A DNA stretch of 64,000 nucleotides from Evansella clarkii (GCF_002019695.1 NZ_KV917376.1:3848371-3912370); one strand, 5' to 3'; positions 26,343 through 35,131 are shown, counted from the first letter of the stretch. Notes: generated by a model not told the origin, from the sequence alone. A program made the numbers and translations.

Positions 26343-26400
26343 AATGCGCCAGGTGCCTGGCATTGAAAAAGGACGAAGAATATCCTCTTCGTCCTTTTTT
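26343..26400 (+). terminator. CCAGGTGCCTGG repeat plus intrinsic terminator of the DUF4317 gene
   Basis: 26343-26364 is an imperfect palindrome around CCAGGTGCCTGG, a relative of the GTGCCAGGCAC repeats. 26366-26400 is a terminator with stem GGACGAAGA / TCTTCGTCC, a 6-base loop and a T6 tract. Confidence 0.88.
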
Positions 26401-26417
26401 AATATAATCGTTTGTTA

Positions 26418-26453
26418 AACGCACCCATTCGCTAAATAAGGGAAACGTTAGTT
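26418..26453. repeat. Array-type repeat core at the left edge of the cassette-like region
   Basis: AACGCACCCATT (26418-26429) and CGTTAGTT (26446-26453). The stop codon of the next gene is embedded in the CGTTAGTT core. The 12-mer recurs in inverted orientation at 62492-62503. Confidence 0.55.
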
Positions 26454-27143
26454 ATATAATATTTCCTCAATGTTATCAATTTCATATTTGTTTAAGAATT
26501 TAGTAGTTTGTTCATCCAAATCGACTATTAAATTTACCCAAAATTTTTTGGAAACACTATCTTCGCCACAAAAACTAAAAAATTCATTACCATCTAGCCT
26601 AGCCAGATTTTCATTTATTGTAACCCCCGATGTATTTTTCTCAGCTGCTTTTATCCAATCGAAATGTAATTCCCGCAAATACCCAATAGTTTCATTTAAC
26701 TCGGAATCAAGGACAATTAGTGTATCATCTAACTCTTCTAATTTGTATTCTTCTCCGTTCGTTAAAGCGAATAAAAACGAAAAAATTTCTAGTGAATTAT
26801 TGTGAGCTTCATTATTAAAATTAGAAATGTTAAGACGGTTTAAATCAACAGCCAGCATAACATATTCTTTAGTTATCGTTCCTATATCTATATTGAAATG
26901 TAGGAGGAGGTTTGCCTGCCGCTTTGTTATTTCGCCAGAATCAAGGATCTCATCAAATATATTGTAAGTCGAAACAATACCTCTTACAACCTTATGAATA
27001 TCGTTGTTTAGCTTTTGAGAAATATGTTCTTCATACATTTTCTTATCTTGATATTGATCATTAAGAATAAATAAAAAGATAACAATTAATGTTACGTATA
27101 ATATTGGCTTATAATGTTTCTTTATCAATTTTTCCCCTCCCAT
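26448..27143 (-). CDS. Membrane-anchored protein of unknown function
   Basis: 231 aa, unrecognised. One hydrophobic segment at about residues 12-27 (PILYVTLIVIFLFIL) preceded by Lys/His residues suggests a signal anchor, with the remaining 200 mostly helical, acidic residues outside the cell. There are repeated short stretches resembling coiled helices (EHISQKLNNDIHKVVRG; ELDDTLIVLDSELNETIGYLREL). A single Cys is present. Start ATG 27143 or the GTG/ATG close by follows GGAGGGG. Its stop codon lies in an array-type CGTTAGTT repeat, and repeat copy A is at its 5' side, so it looks like a single-gene cassette. Confidence 0.6.
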   Translation of the reverse strand: MGGEKLIKKHYKPILYVTLIVIFLFILNDQYQDKKMYEEHISQKLNNDIHKVVRGIVSTYNIFDEILDSGEITKRQANLLLHFNIDIGTITKEYVMLAVDLNRLNISNFNNEAHNNSLEIFSFLFALTNGEEYKLEELDDTLIVLDSELNETIGYLRELHFDWIKAAEKNTSGVTINENLARLDGNEFFSFCGEDSVSKKFWVNLIVDLDEQTTKFLNKYEIDNIEEILYN

Positions 27144-27173
27144 ACGTACTATGTTTTAATTCCTTTATTCGAC

Positions 27174-27274
27174 ACCCCCCTTTAGTTTAACATCATTTTC
27201 CAGTTCTTAGGTACAAAAAAAGAGCTGCAACATTGCAACTCCCCGGATCTTCAACAATTTCTCTCCGTTAGCAC
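27174..27274 (-). repeat. Array repeat copy A with terminator hairpin
   Basis: Contains TTTAGTTTAACATCATTTTC, the hairpin GAGCTGCAACATTGCAACTC (27222-27241) and the core CGTTAGCAC. On the minus strand the hairpin is followed by T7 and acts as terminator for the 27402-27608 gene. Confidence 0.85.
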
Positions 27275-27401
27275 GATATCCTAATCAATAACCTCGTCCA
27301 AATGAGGCGCGATGTAAATATTATAAATAAGTTCCTATCATCCTCGTTATGTGAACTAGACAGAAGAAAAGCGAACCACTGACCAGCCATGCTGTTTATT
27401 G

Positions 27402-27608
27402 TTATATTTTTTGTTTCCTTTTAGCAATGAATGGCCCTAATATAAGACCTATCGAAATCGGAAGAGACGATATAAAGGCAAAAGTGAAGTTATTTATATT
27501 TATGAGAGTGTCAAAATACCATAATGGAGGGTATATAATAGCCGCTGAAATAAAAAATAGTAAGAAGGTCATCTTACCACGGCCATCCTCATGAAAATTA
27601 TTGTTCAT
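27402..27608 (-). CDS. Small two-helix membrane protein
   Basis: 68 aa, starting at ATG 27608 after GGGAGGGGAAT; the frame continues upstream without a ribosome-binding site. Two hydrophobic segments, about residues 13-32 (MTFLLFFISAAIIYPPLWYF) and 40-60 (FAFISSLPISIGLILGPF), separated by a short polar loop, with a basic C-terminus (AKRKQKI). No family recognised. Single-gene unit between array-type repeats. Confidence 0.55.
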   Translation of the reverse strand: MNNNFHEDGRGKMTFLLFFISAAIIYPPLWYFDTLININNFTFAFISSLPISIGLILGPFIAKRKQKI

Positions 27609-27738
27609 ATTCCCCTCCCATACCTTATTTACTGATACCTCCAAGTGTTATTCTTGTAGGTACGCAAGAAATATTGAAAACCATAGCTCAGTAGTTTAGC
27701 CGGCTCATCCCCCAGTTAACAATGATATTTCTATTCCT

Positions 27739-27847
27739 TCAGGCTACAGCTGTACCAAATCCGCCGCCAACTGCAAAGCCAAAGGTCATTACTAAAAAGC
27801 TTGATCCATAAACAAATGCGTTCCTAACTGCGGTTCTGCTCAGTCAT
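27739..27847 (-). pseudogene. Remnant of a small membrane protein
   Basis: In the 430-base gap between the two-helix protein and the acetyltransferase, a minus-strand start at 27847 reads MTEQNR before a stop. A one-base shift continues as TAVRNAFVYGSSFLVMTFGF and a glycine-rich end, to a stop at 27739. The pattern is that of a frameshifted protein of about 37 aa. No other gene is seen in this gap. Confidence 0.35.
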
Positions 27848-27970
27848 ATTTTGGCTCCCCACCATCTCCATCCAACTTTTGACACCTCGTTAGTTGTAGA
27901 TTGAATGCTAAACTCATTACTGTCCTCCAATAACCTTTACCAGTTTCATCTTAACCCCCTTTTAATATGA

Positions 27971-28030
27971 GAATCCTCCCAATACTTCAATAAGAGAAGC
28001 GGCAGCTTCTTGTACTATTGCACCGTTACT
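27971..28030 (-). repeat. Array repeat, short type
   Basis: CCCAATACTTCAATAAGAG, an AAGC/GCTT hairpin and ACTATTGCACCGTTAC. Same type as the copies at 35170 and 39693. It lies directly after the stop codon of the acetyltransferase gene. Confidence 0.7.
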
Positions 28031-28041
28031 CCAGTAGAAAA

Positions 28042-28491
28042 TTATAATTTCTTTTCAAAAAGGGTTATGAATAAGTGTTCATTCACCATGACTTCTTTAA
28101 TATTTTGAAATCCATTCTTTATATAAAAACTAACTGCTGGTGCATTTTTAGTACCTGTTGATACTTTTATCGTACCAACCTTGAATTTACTTTCAATGAA
28201 ATTTAATAGCAACTGTGCAATTCCTTTTCTAAAATGGTTTGGATGTACGACTAACCTATGAATATCTAATTCATTGTCAATTACTTTTATAGAAATTGCT
28301 CCGCATAAATGTTCATTTTCATAATAACCAATGAAAGTTTCTTCGCAATGTTGCAAAGTATAAACTGTATCTTTTAAAGGAGGTATTTCATATGAACCAA
28401 TTATTTCTGCTTCTACCTTATATGACGGTATTTGAACATTTAAAACATCCTCAGCGTGTTTTCTATTACTAATTTCAATTATCTTTATCAA
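28042..28491 (-). CDS. GNAT-family N-acetyltransferase
   Basis: About 149 aa if translation starts at TTG 28491 (GAGG upstream, N-terminus IKIIEISNRKHAEDV matching the usual GNAT start). The frame extends to 28545 but the extra residues look non-coding. The acetyl-CoA binding motif A is LDIHRLVVHPNHFRKGIAQLLLNFIE (HPNHFRKGIA pyrophosphate loop) and motif B follows with TGTKNAPAVSFYIKNGFQNIKE. Substrate unknown. GNAT genes are among the most common cargo in cassette arrays, and this one is bounded by repeats on both sides. Confidence 0.83.
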   Translation of the reverse strand: MIKIIEISNRKHAEDVLNVQIPSYKVEAEIIGSYEIPPLKDTVYTLQHCEETFIGYYENEHLCGAISIKVIDNELDIHRLVVHPNHFRKGIAQLLLNFIESKFKVGTIKVSTGTKNAPAVSFYIKNGFQNIKEVMVNEHLFITLFEKKL

Positions 28492-28563
28492 GAAACCCTC
28501 ACATCCAATTATTATCTTCTTCTTCAAAACCGCTCGTTTGTTCAAAAGCCCTTATTGAAGGGA

Positions 28564-28625
28564 CCCCCCGCCGTTAACTACACAAAGGCAGCGATTTTTT
28601 GTTCAGCTATCGCTCTCCGTTAGTG
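28564..28625 (-). repeat. Array repeat, short type
   Basis: CCGTTAAC at one side and AGCTATCGCTCTCCGTTAG at the other, with a GGCAGCGA / TCGCT stem. It separates the acetyltransferase from the MazG-like gene. Confidence 0.7.
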
Positions 28626-28660
28626 TAGGTGTAGTTTTTAACCTTGATATCATTAACTTA

Positions 28661-28960
28661 TCATTTGTAACTAATTTTACTTTCCCACTTATTCAACTTT
28701 TTGCTAACTAACTTTCCGAACTCTTCATCATCTTCAGATAACTTATAATATATAGCTAAGGCGACCAAAACAACATCGATACATTCTTCTTTTACATCAT
28801 CGATTCCTAACTGTTTATAGTCACTTCCACTTGCTTTAAGATAAGATAATACAGCTTGAGCAGTTTCACCAACTTCCTCGGTTAACTTTAATGCCATTTG
28901 TTCTAACGTTTTTGGCTCACTTTCACTAAGTAACTTTATTTCTTTTAGCAATTGCTCCAT
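28661..28960 (-). CDS. MazG-like nucleotide pyrophosphohydrolase
   Basis: 99-aa all-helical MazG-like protein. The metal-binding EExxE of the family appears as KLTEEVGETAQAVLSY and the second helix as DVKEECIDVVLVALAIYY with Glu and Asp ligands. Such proteins hydrolyse (d)NTPs or noncanonical nucleotides to monophosphates. Start ATG 28960. It lies 39 bases after the LOG-family gene without a repeat between them, so the two share a transcript and possibly a cassette, consistent with a joint role in nucleotide clean-up (inference). Confidence 0.85.
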   Translation of the reverse strand: MEQLLKEIKLLSESEPKTLEQMALKLTEEVGETAQAVLSYLKASGSDYKQLGIDDVKEECIDVVLVALAIYYKLSEDDEEFGKLVSKKLNKWESKISYK

Positions 28961-28999
28961 GATTTCTCCCTCTTTTAAATTAAAATTAGTGATATTTTA

Positions 29000-29563
29000 T
29001 TACCATTTATGTATATAAGCACCCTCATATTTTTTGAGCTTATTAACTAACTCTTTTGAATCTCTATCAATAACTATTAAATCTTTATACTCTGCTTTAA
29101 CAAACCCTTGTTCAATCATATGGTCAAAAAGCGATATTATAGGTGAGTAGTAATCATTAATATTGAGTAATGCACACGGTTTATTATGGTATCCCAGTTG
29201 AGCCCATGTAAATACTTCAAACCATTCTTCTAAAGTTCCGGAACCACCAGGTAATGCAATAAATCCGTCAGCATATTCTGCCATAAGTGCCTTTCTTTCA
29301 TGCATAGTGCTAACGACATGTAATTCAGATAGTTGTTGGTGAGCTATCTCAACGTTTTTTAACTTCTCTGGGATTACACCTATTACTTTACCACCTGCAT
29401 TCATTACAGCATCTGCAACTGCCCCCATACAACCGACTGTCGCTCCTCCATATACAAGGTCCATCCCATTATCTACTAATACTTTCCCCAGTTTTTCAGC
29501 TTCTTCTATATAGGTTGGGTCAATTCCTTTACTAGAACCACAGTAAACTGCAATTGTTTTCAC
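29000..29563 (-). CDS. LOG-family nucleoside 5'-monophosphate phosphoribohydrolase
   Basis: 187-aa Rossmann-like protein of the LOG/YvdD family. It carries CGSSKG at residues 8-13, the nucleotide loop YGGATVGCMGAVADA (38-52) and the catalytic PGGSGTLEE motif (105-113). Family members cleave AMP or cytokinin nucleotides into base and ribose 5-phosphate; a bacterial cytosolic housekeeping role is likely here. Start ATG 29563. It is followed by the MazG-like gene, which handles related substrates. Confidence 0.92.
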   Translation of the reverse strand: MKTIAVYCGSSKGIDPTYIEEAEKLGKVLVDNGMDLVYGGATVGCMGAVADAVMNAGGKVIGVIPEKLKNVEIAHQQLSELHVVSTMHERKALMAEYADGFIALPGGSGTLEEWFEVFTWAQLGYHNKPCALLNINDYYSPIISLFDHMIEQGFVKAEYKDLIVIDRDSKELVNKLKKYEGAYIHKW

Positions 29564-29699
29564 AAATATTTCATCCTCTCAAAAGTAAGGTCGAACTTTC
29601 CAATACAACTCATTATATATTACCATGATTTTCTAGCAAAAAAGGAAAAATTAACTACACTAAAATTAAAAAAGAATGTACAAATATTTATTGTGGAAA

Positions 29700-29757
29700 A
29701 CTCCCCGTTTGTTGAAAAAGAGCAGCGAGAGCTGATTGAGCTATCACTTGCCATTTA
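29700..29757 (-). repeat. Array repeat, diverged
   Basis: ACTCCCCGTTTGTTGAA followed by GAGCAGCGAGAGCTG and TGAGCTATCACTTGCC. Diverged relative of the CGTTAG repeats, after the 156-aa membrane protein gene. Confidence 0.55.
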
Positions 29758-29794
29758 TTTCAAGAAGGGAATGTCTACATGAAATTTACTCTCC

Positions 29795-30265
29795 CTATTT
29801 AAACTTTCGCTTTAAAATATAATCGATAATAAAGAAGATAACAGCGAAGATGGAAAAAAAGAAATTGGCAGTATTGAATAAGATTTCACCAAATGTATGT
29901 TGTGCGAAGGTAGTGGAATCGAAAATGACACCATACGGCAGGACAAATGCGAATCCAAATAAAAAATGAAGCACAAGGGAAAAAACATTCGAGTATTTTT
30001 TCACATGGAAACTAATCTTTTCCGAAATTACAGATGAAAAAATGCCGTAAATAAAAATAACAGGCACTGCATAAATAGAATAAACTAAAATGCCTAATGC
30101 CCAGCCTCCATCCGTGGATGGTACAGGCTCAATGATATTTAATATTATAACTGCTATTATCGAAGTATACATAGCAGCCATCATTTTTCTCTTAAACATT
30201 CCAACGCCGCCAATAACAATTACTATGAATACTACAACTATTAAAGCCGAAATAATAAAAGCCAC
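29795..30265 (-). CDS. Polytopic membrane protein of unknown function
   Basis: 156 aa with about five hydrophobic segments: residues 2-22, 30-46, 56-80, 95-115 and 128-150, and a basic end (KRKFK). Start GTG 30265 follows GAGGAGGAG. No catalytic motif. Not assigned to a family. Single-gene unit with array-type repeats on either side. Confidence 0.6.
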   Translation of the reverse strand: MAFIISALIVVVFIVIVIGGVGMFKRKMMAAMYTSIIAVIILNIIEPVPSTDGGWALGILVYSIYAVPVIFIYGIFSSVISEKISFHVKKYSNVFSLVLHFLFGFAFVLPYGVIFDSTTFAQHTFGEILFNTANFFFSIFAVIFFIIDYILKRKFK

Positions 30266-30317
30266 ACGGTGCTCCTCCTCTTTATTTGCATTAAAAGAAG
30301 TTGGTTATTCAATTCTT

Positions 30318-30365
30318 CTCCCCCGTTAGCACCATAACAGCCCTGGCAGCTGCTTGAAGTACTGG
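30318..30365 (-). repeat. Array repeat, short type
   Basis: CTCCCCCGTTAGCACCATAA followed by CAGCCCTGGCAGCTGCTTGA and AGTACTGG. Closely related to the copy at 39693-39763. Confidence 0.7.
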
Positions 30366-30406
30366 ACTAGTTTGTTCATTAAAATGAGCAGCAACAGCCT
30401 TTTTTA

Positions 30407-30703
30407 CTAACGCCACCAGTTAACTGGCATATTTAATAACAACATTAAGAATAAGATTGGTCCAGTCATTAATAACCCTGCCCAAATAAGAATTGTACTT
30501 TCAATTCTCTCTTTAAGTTTCAGGTAAGCTAATAAAATAATTACGCTTAACGGGTGTATGATGAACACAATAGCCAAAAAAGTTAGCATTATATCAGCAG
30601 TAGTAGAGGAGTATCTCGTTACAACTAAATACATACTGAAAAATAATACGAATGTATATACAGAAAGAAAATTCCAATATGATTTTGGTAAGTATTTCAT
30701 CAT
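30407..30703 (-). CDS. Small membrane protein of unknown function
   Basis: 98 aa with three hydrophobic segments (about residues 13-30, 36-60 and 68-90). Ends MPVNWWR with the stop TAG embedded in GCGTTAG, so the stop overlaps a repeat-like core, as it does for the 26448 gene. ATG 30703 or 30700 follows a weak GGGGG. No family recognised. Confidence 0.5.
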   Translation of the reverse strand: MMKYLPKSYWNFLSVYTFVLFFSMYLVVTRYSSTTADIMLTFLAIVFIIHPLSVIILLAYLKLKERIESTILIWAGLLMTGPILFLMLLLNMPVNWWR

Positions 30704-30750
30704 TTATGCCCCCATACTTTTTAGAGGATTGGACATTTTAGTTTTTTACG

Positions 30751-30775
30751 ACTCCCCGTTAGCACCATAACAATG
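30751..30775 (-). repeat. Array repeat core
   Basis: ACTCCCCGTTAGCACCATAA, the same core and flank as at 30318. It lies 20 bases before copy B, so two repeat units abut. Confidence 0.65.
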
Positions 30776-30795
30776 GCACTTACTTGTTGATCTCT

Positions 30796-30907
30796 CCCCC
30801 TATATTTTAACATCATTTACCAATCACTGGGTACAAAAAAAGAGCTGCAACATTGCAACTCCTGATTTCACTATCGCACCCGTTACTTTAAGTACATTTA
30901 TTCACAA
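30796..30907 (-). repeat. Array repeat copy B with terminator hairpin
   Basis: TTTTAACATCATTT, the hairpin GAGCTGCAACATTGCAACTC (30842-30861), CACTATCGCACCCGTTAC and the tail TTTAAGTACATTTATTCACA. The most complete copy of the family. Confidence 0.88.
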
Positions 30908-30980
30908 CCATTATTTTGTAATAAGAAATGCGACCTCTTATGATAAAAAAACAACCATCCTGTTTGACAGTCCCAGTCTT

Positions 30981-31895
30981 TTATTTTTGATATTCAGAAT
31001 TATTATGTAATTCACAACCAAACAGATAGCAAGCACTAGTACTATAAGGTTCAAAATCTAATTTAGGAACATAGCCAGAACTAAGAAGCTCTATCATTTT
31101 TTTATAATAGTTATACTCTTCGATATATTTTTTAATTACCTCCTTCTTATCGTTTTCCGTCCAGTTTTCATCTATTTCTTCTTTCTTAGTGTCTTCTATT
31201 TCTCCTTTTTTCTCTTCAATAGCTTCTTGAATAACTTCGTCTATACGTTGGACATTATTAGTTTTATATAGAGCATAAACAAATCTACCAATCCAATTAG
31301 GAGTTTTCCAGTATTCTTTGTACCCCTTTTCAAACCATTGAATAGCTTCTTTATAGCAATTTAATTCAACATATAAATCAGCTACTTCGATTTCTCCTAC
31401 AAAATCATCAGCTTTTTCGTTAAACGCATCCAACTTTATTTTAGCCTCTTTTGTTCGCCCTAGATCAATTAAACATTTTACATGGCTATACATTCTATGA
31501 TCCGAATCTGCTGCAGTTTTTATGAAGTACTCCGAAGCCTTATCCAGCTCTCCAAGTTTATAATAAACTACAGCTAAATTTTGAAGTGCTTCATTGGATG
31601 CTTGAATCGAAACAGACTTTCTTAATGCTTCTTTAGCTTCTTTCCACTTTTCTTGCTTAATGTAAATATCCCCAAGAATGTTATACGGAAAGTATGAGGA
31701 AGGATTCATCGTAACAGCTTCTTTTATTAATTCAAGGGCATTATCTTCATCCTCTTCCTCATTAAGGTACATCCAAGCTAGATTATTTAACGATTGTACA
31801 TCTCTAGATTCATAGACTGCTTTATGAAAAAGTTCCATTGCTTTCTCATACTCATTTTGTTCAAACAGTTCAATCGCTTTTTGATTGGTGTTCAA
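30981..31895 (-). CDS. TPR-repeat protein
   Basis: 304 aa, start TTG 31895 after GGAGGT. At least four tetratricopeptide units lie in the first 150 residues (AIELFEQNEYEKAMELFHKA; SLNNLAWMYLNEEEDEDNAL; PYNILGDIYIKQEKWKEAKE; LQNLAVVYYKLGELDKASEY). The second half is more acidic and ends with two Cys near the C-terminus. A protein-binding scaffold by family; partner unknown. Single-gene unit between repeat copies B and C. Confidence 0.82.
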   Translation of the reverse strand: MNTNQKAIELFEQNEYEKAMELFHKAVYESRDVQSLNNLAWMYLNEEEDEDNALELIKEAVTMNPSSYFPYNILGDIYIKQEKWKEAKEALRKSVSIQASNEALQNLAVVYYKLGELDKASEYFIKTAADSDHRMYSHVKCLIDLGRTKEAKIKLDAFNEKADDFVGEIEVADLYVELNCYKEAIQWFEKGYKEYWKTPNWIGRFVYALYKTNNVQRIDEVIQEAIEEKKGEIEDTKKEEIDENWTENDKKEVIKKYIEEYNYYKKMIELLSSGYVPKLDFEPYSTSACYLFGCELHNNSEYQK

Positions 31896-31954
31896 GTAAG
31901 TACCTCCAAAGTAAGTTAATAATTAAGAAATATTTTAACGCTAGTACAACAATT

Positions 31955-32050
31955 CTCTCCTTTATTTTAACATCATTTTCCAATCCGCAGGTACAAAAAA
32001 AGAGCTGCACATTTGCAACTCGTGATTTTACTATCGCTCCCCTTTAGTTG
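31955..32050 (-). repeat. Array repeat copy C with terminator hairpin
   Basis: TTTTAACATCATTTTC, hairpin GAGCTGCACATTTGCAACTC (32002-32021), TTTACTATCGCTCC and TTTAGTTGAATAG. It lies between divergent genes, so here the terminator is upstream of the TPR gene's start rather than after a minus-strand gene. The remaining 145 bases to the permease hold its promoter. Confidence 0.85.
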
Positions 32051-32195
32051 AATAGCTATCCCAATGACTCTCAAGAAACTATATGCCAATAAAAATTATT
32101 ATTACTGAATTAACAATAGAAAATTAGAACGCAAGAAAAGAGAAGAAATTAACCCCCTTGAAGTGTTAATGTTTTAACTGAAAGGGGGGATATTT

Positions 32196-33461
32196 GTGGG
32201 AAAACGCTCTATTGGTTTATATGAAGGTATAGCATTGTATATTGCTGCAATACTTGGATCGGGTGTTCTATTTATTTCATCGGTTACAGCTTCCATTGCA
32301 GGCCCTGCATCCATATTGTCTTGGATAATTGTAATTCTTGCTAACCTTCCACTCGCCTACACATTTGCTTGTCTAGCACGTGAATACCTAGATGCTGGTG
32401 GTGCTGCAACTTTTGTAAGGAGATCATTTGGATTTCATTCCGGAAATATTGTGGGTTGGTTTTACTTTGTCACTGCTGCAGTTGGGCAGACTATTGTATC
32501 TTTAACAGGGGCATTTTACATTAGCCAGGCTTTTGGATTTTCTGACTTGGCAAGAACCTTGATTGCGTTCACCATTTTAATTATTGCAGGTATTGCCAAT
32601 TATAATGGAATTAAAATCAGTGGTAAAGTTGCACTAATCATAAGTGGCTGTTTACTATTACTGCTTACACTTACTATTATAATTTCAATACCGAGTATCA
32701 ATTTGGAGAATTTTACACCCTTCGTCTCTAAAGGGTGGTACTCAGTTGGAACAGCAATAACAGCAATATTTTGGGCATTTTTTGGTTGGGAAGCTATTTG
32801 TAATCTTTCTAATCACTTTAAAAATCCCGATAAAAACATTGTTAATAGTACCATTATCAGCGTAATAATTATAGGGATATTATTTTTAGCACTAAGTTTT
32901 GTAACAATTGGAACCAGGACATACGGAAGTATAGAGAGTGATCTTTCACCAATTGGTGCTATAATGGGAGAAACACTAGGAGTAGGTGCACAAATTGTGA
33001 CCGCTATGTTGGCATTTTTCATATGTATTGGAACTTCTAATGCATTTGTAGCAAGCCTGACGCAACTGGGATACTCCTTGAGTAGAGATGGGGCGTTTCC
33101 AAAAAAATTATCACATATGCATCCAACTAAACAAATCCCAAGACGTATGGTTGTTTTTGTAATTGGTTTCGCAGGTATCGGAGTTATTATTACAGAATAC
33201 TTTACAATGACATTTAATGATATTTTATTTATTCCGACTTCGTTAGGAGTGTTAGTATATATTTTTTCTATGGCTGCTGGTGTTAAACTGTTTAAAAATA
33301 AAACTTTACCCTGGTGGTCCTCTTTATTATCACTAATCTTTTGTATCCTTGTATTACCGTTTTTTCAATTATACATCTTTGTCCCTGTAATCATTACCGC
33401 TTTATATGTTAGCTATATGACATTTCAAAAAAGGTTTCTACCTTTGAAGAAAGCAGGCTAG
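32196..33461 (+). CDS. APC-superfamily amino-acid permease, YjeH-like
   Basis: 421 aa with about 11-12 membrane segments. The first helix holds the unwound substrate motif AAILGSGVLFISS of APC transporters, and the layout (ALYIAAILGSGV; GWFYFVTAAVGQ; FWAFFGWEAICNLSNHF) resembles YjeH, an exporter of methionine and branched-chain amino acids. Start GTG 32196 follows AAAGGGGGGA. It is one of few plus-strand genes in the repeat-rich region and is followed after 98 bases by the AdaA-like gene. Direction of transport cannot be decided from the sequence. Confidence 0.85.
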   Translation: MGKRSIGLYEGIALYIAAILGSGVLFISSVTASIAGPASILSWIIVILANLPLAYTFACLAREYLDAGGAATFVRRSFGFHSGNIVGWFYFVTAAVGQTIVSLTGAFYISQAFGFSDLARTLIAFTILIIAGIANYNGIKISGKVALIISGCLLLLLTLTIIISIPSINLENFTPFVSKGWYSVGTAITAIFWAFFGWEAICNLSNHFKNPDKNIVNSTIISVIIIGILFLALSFVTIGTRTYGSIESDLSPIGAIMGETLGVGAQIVTAMLAFFICIGTSNAFVASLTQLGYSLSRDGAFPKKLSHMHPTKQIPRRMVVFVIGFAGIGVIITEYFTMTFNDILFIPTSLGVLVYIFSMAAGVKLFKNKTLPWWSSLLSLIFCILVLPFFQLYIFVPVIITALYVSYMTFQKRFLPLKKAG

Positions 33462-33559
33462 TCAATGAAAATTTGAATTGACATAATGGTTTATTGGAGA
33501 GATGTAATGCCTACCTGCTATTAGCTAAGAGAAACTTTATCAATTGGAGAGTTTAATCC

Positions 33560-34138
33560 ATGAAATCAAATAATCTATTTTCACTCAAGGTAAAGTGGAA
33601 GGCTATAGTTAAATGCGACAAAAGATATGATGGTAAGTTTTTTTATGCCGTAAAGACAACGGGTATTTTTTGTCGACCATCTTGTAAATCCAAAACCCCT
33701 AACTATGAAAATATATGTTTTTTTAAAAATGCTATGGAAGCTATACAACAAGGATTTCGACCATGTAAAAGATGTCGACCTGAGCTTTTTATTGACATAT
33801 ATGACCCTCAACAAGAAATAGTGGAGAAAGCTAAATCTTTTTTAGAAAAGAACTATGAAGAAAGAATCACCTTAAACAATCTTGCTGTCAAAATTGGCGT
33901 AAGCCCTTATCATTTAAGTCGAATCTTCAAAGAAAAATTAGGCAGCACGCCACACAAATACCTTGAAAATATAAGAATTCATAAAGCCAAGAGCTTGTTA
34001 TTGAACACAGATCATAACATCATGGAAATATGCTTCCAGATAGGGTACAAGAATCTTTCTAGTTTCTACAAACACTTTAAAAAAGTATGTGTCTGCTCAC
34101 CTCACCAATTTAGAATTAACAATAAGAAGATAAATTAA
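33560..34138 (+). CDS. adaA: AdaA-type methylphosphotriester DNA methyltransferase/AraC activator
   Basis: 192 aa with the N-terminal Ada domain and an AraC-type helix-turn-helix domain, as in Bacillus AdaA. The four zinc ligands are Cys38, Cys42, Cys69 and Cys72; Cys38 would accept the methyl group from DNA phosphotriesters, turning the protein into an activator of the adaptive response. The HTH region runs from about residue 95 (TLNNLAVKIGVSPYHLSRIFKEKLG; MEICFQIGYKNLSSFYKHFKK). The O6-methylguanine methyltransferase gene adaB that normally accompanies it is not adjacent. Confidence 0.9.
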   Translation: MKSNNLFSLKVKWKAIVKCDKRYDGKFFYAVKTTGIFCRPSCKSKTPNYENICFFKNAMEAIQQGFRPCKRCRPELFIDIYDPQQEIVEKAKSFLEKNYEERITLNNLAVKIGVSPYHLSRIFKEKLGSTPHKYLENIRIHKAKSLLLNTDHNIMEICFQIGYKNLSSFYKHFKKVCVCSPHQFRINNKKIN

Positions 34139-34261
34139 GAATACCTTGCAGATATTATGAAGGAACAACTACTGGGCTAAAAAAAGTTATAAAATAAAAT
34201 AAGAGAGAAATAAATTTACTCTCCTAACAAATCATACTGGAGAGTTTTATATTGTTTTAAA

Positions 34262-34297
34262 GCACCCCGTTAGCTTAAGTACATTGATTCACAAATT
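34262..34297. repeat. Array repeat core with TTAAGTACATTGATTCACAA tail
   Basis: CACCCCGTTAGC followed by TTAAGTACATTGATTCACAA. Same tail as copy B (30885-30906) and the IS-interrupted copy F, without the hairpin. It lies between the convergent adaA and Nif3-like genes. Confidence 0.7.
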
Positions 34298-34372
34298 GGA
34301 ATAATAATCGCCGTAAAGAGTAAAGGCAGCCGCTCTACCTATCTATTACCTGTTAGTAAAGCAGAATTGCTG

Positions 34373-35131
34373 TTATGTATTAGCTTCATAGTGCTCTTCA
34401 TTAAGTCTCACTACTTCAAGTTCTTTTATCTTCTCACACAATTTCAAGGCTAAATTTTGAATTCCAAAGAGTTCTATGAAAGTATGACTCCCAATAATAA
34501 GATTTATCCTTTTAAACTGAGCATATTGGATAGTATACAAATTACATTCACCTGTAATGTATACATCACAATTATTTTCAACAGCTTCCTTAAGGCAAGC
34601 TGTTGGGGCACCATTACCACAAACTAAGCCCACTCGCTTAATCTTTTTGTTATTAAATCGCCAAGATTTAACTGGTTCTTCAAGCAGGTTTTCAACATTG
34701 TTTACTAATTCATTAAGTTCAATTTCTTTATCATATTCTGCGATTCTACCAAAATATAACCCTTCCCATCCGTGGGTTCTTTTAATAATTTCTACATTCA
34801 ATTTATTTAATAAGCTATCATTTGTTCCAAAGTTGCAGTCATCAAGTGGCAAGTGATTATAGTAGTGACTTATACTATATTCAGCTAGTTTTTCCATGCA
34901 TGCCTGTTTTAATCCGTATATTTCATCCCATGCGGGGTGGTGCGTCACCATCATATCAACTCCATGAATTCTTGCTTCCTCTATAGTTTCAAGTGTCAGG
35001 TTAACACAGTATCCTAATTTATTAACTTTTTTCTCTACATGGTATGTAATTCCAGATTCACTAGCATAGATATCTTCATTTGTTACTTCAAAAAAACCAT
35101 TAATTCTTTTAACAATTTGTGAAACGTCCAT
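34373..35131 (-). CDS. Nif3-like (DUF34) dinuclear metal-centre protein
   Basis: 252-aa NIF3/DUF34 protein. The metal-binding His pair is in DMMVTHHPAWDEIYG near residue 60, and further family segments are HLPLDDCNFGTNDSLL, GLVCGNGAP and DVYITGECNLYTIQYA with a C-terminal GSHTFIELFG containing the last ligands. The protein is shorter than the 370-aa Bacillus YqfO form because it lacks the central PII-like insert. Function of the family is unsettled. Start ATG 35131 follows GAGGAGGT. Confidence 0.87.
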   Translation of the reverse strand: MDVSQIVKRINGFFEVTNEDIYASESGITYHVEKKVNKLGYCVNLTLETIEEARIHGVDMMVTHHPAWDEIYGLKQACMEKLAEYSISHYYNHLPLDDCNFGTNDSLLNKLNVEIIKRTHGWEGLYFGRIAEYDKEIELNELVNNVENLLEEPVKSWRFNNKKIKRVGLVCGNGAPTACLKEAVENNCDVYITGECNLYTIQYAQFKRINLIIGSHTFIELFGIQNLALKLCEKIKELEVVRLNEEHYEANT

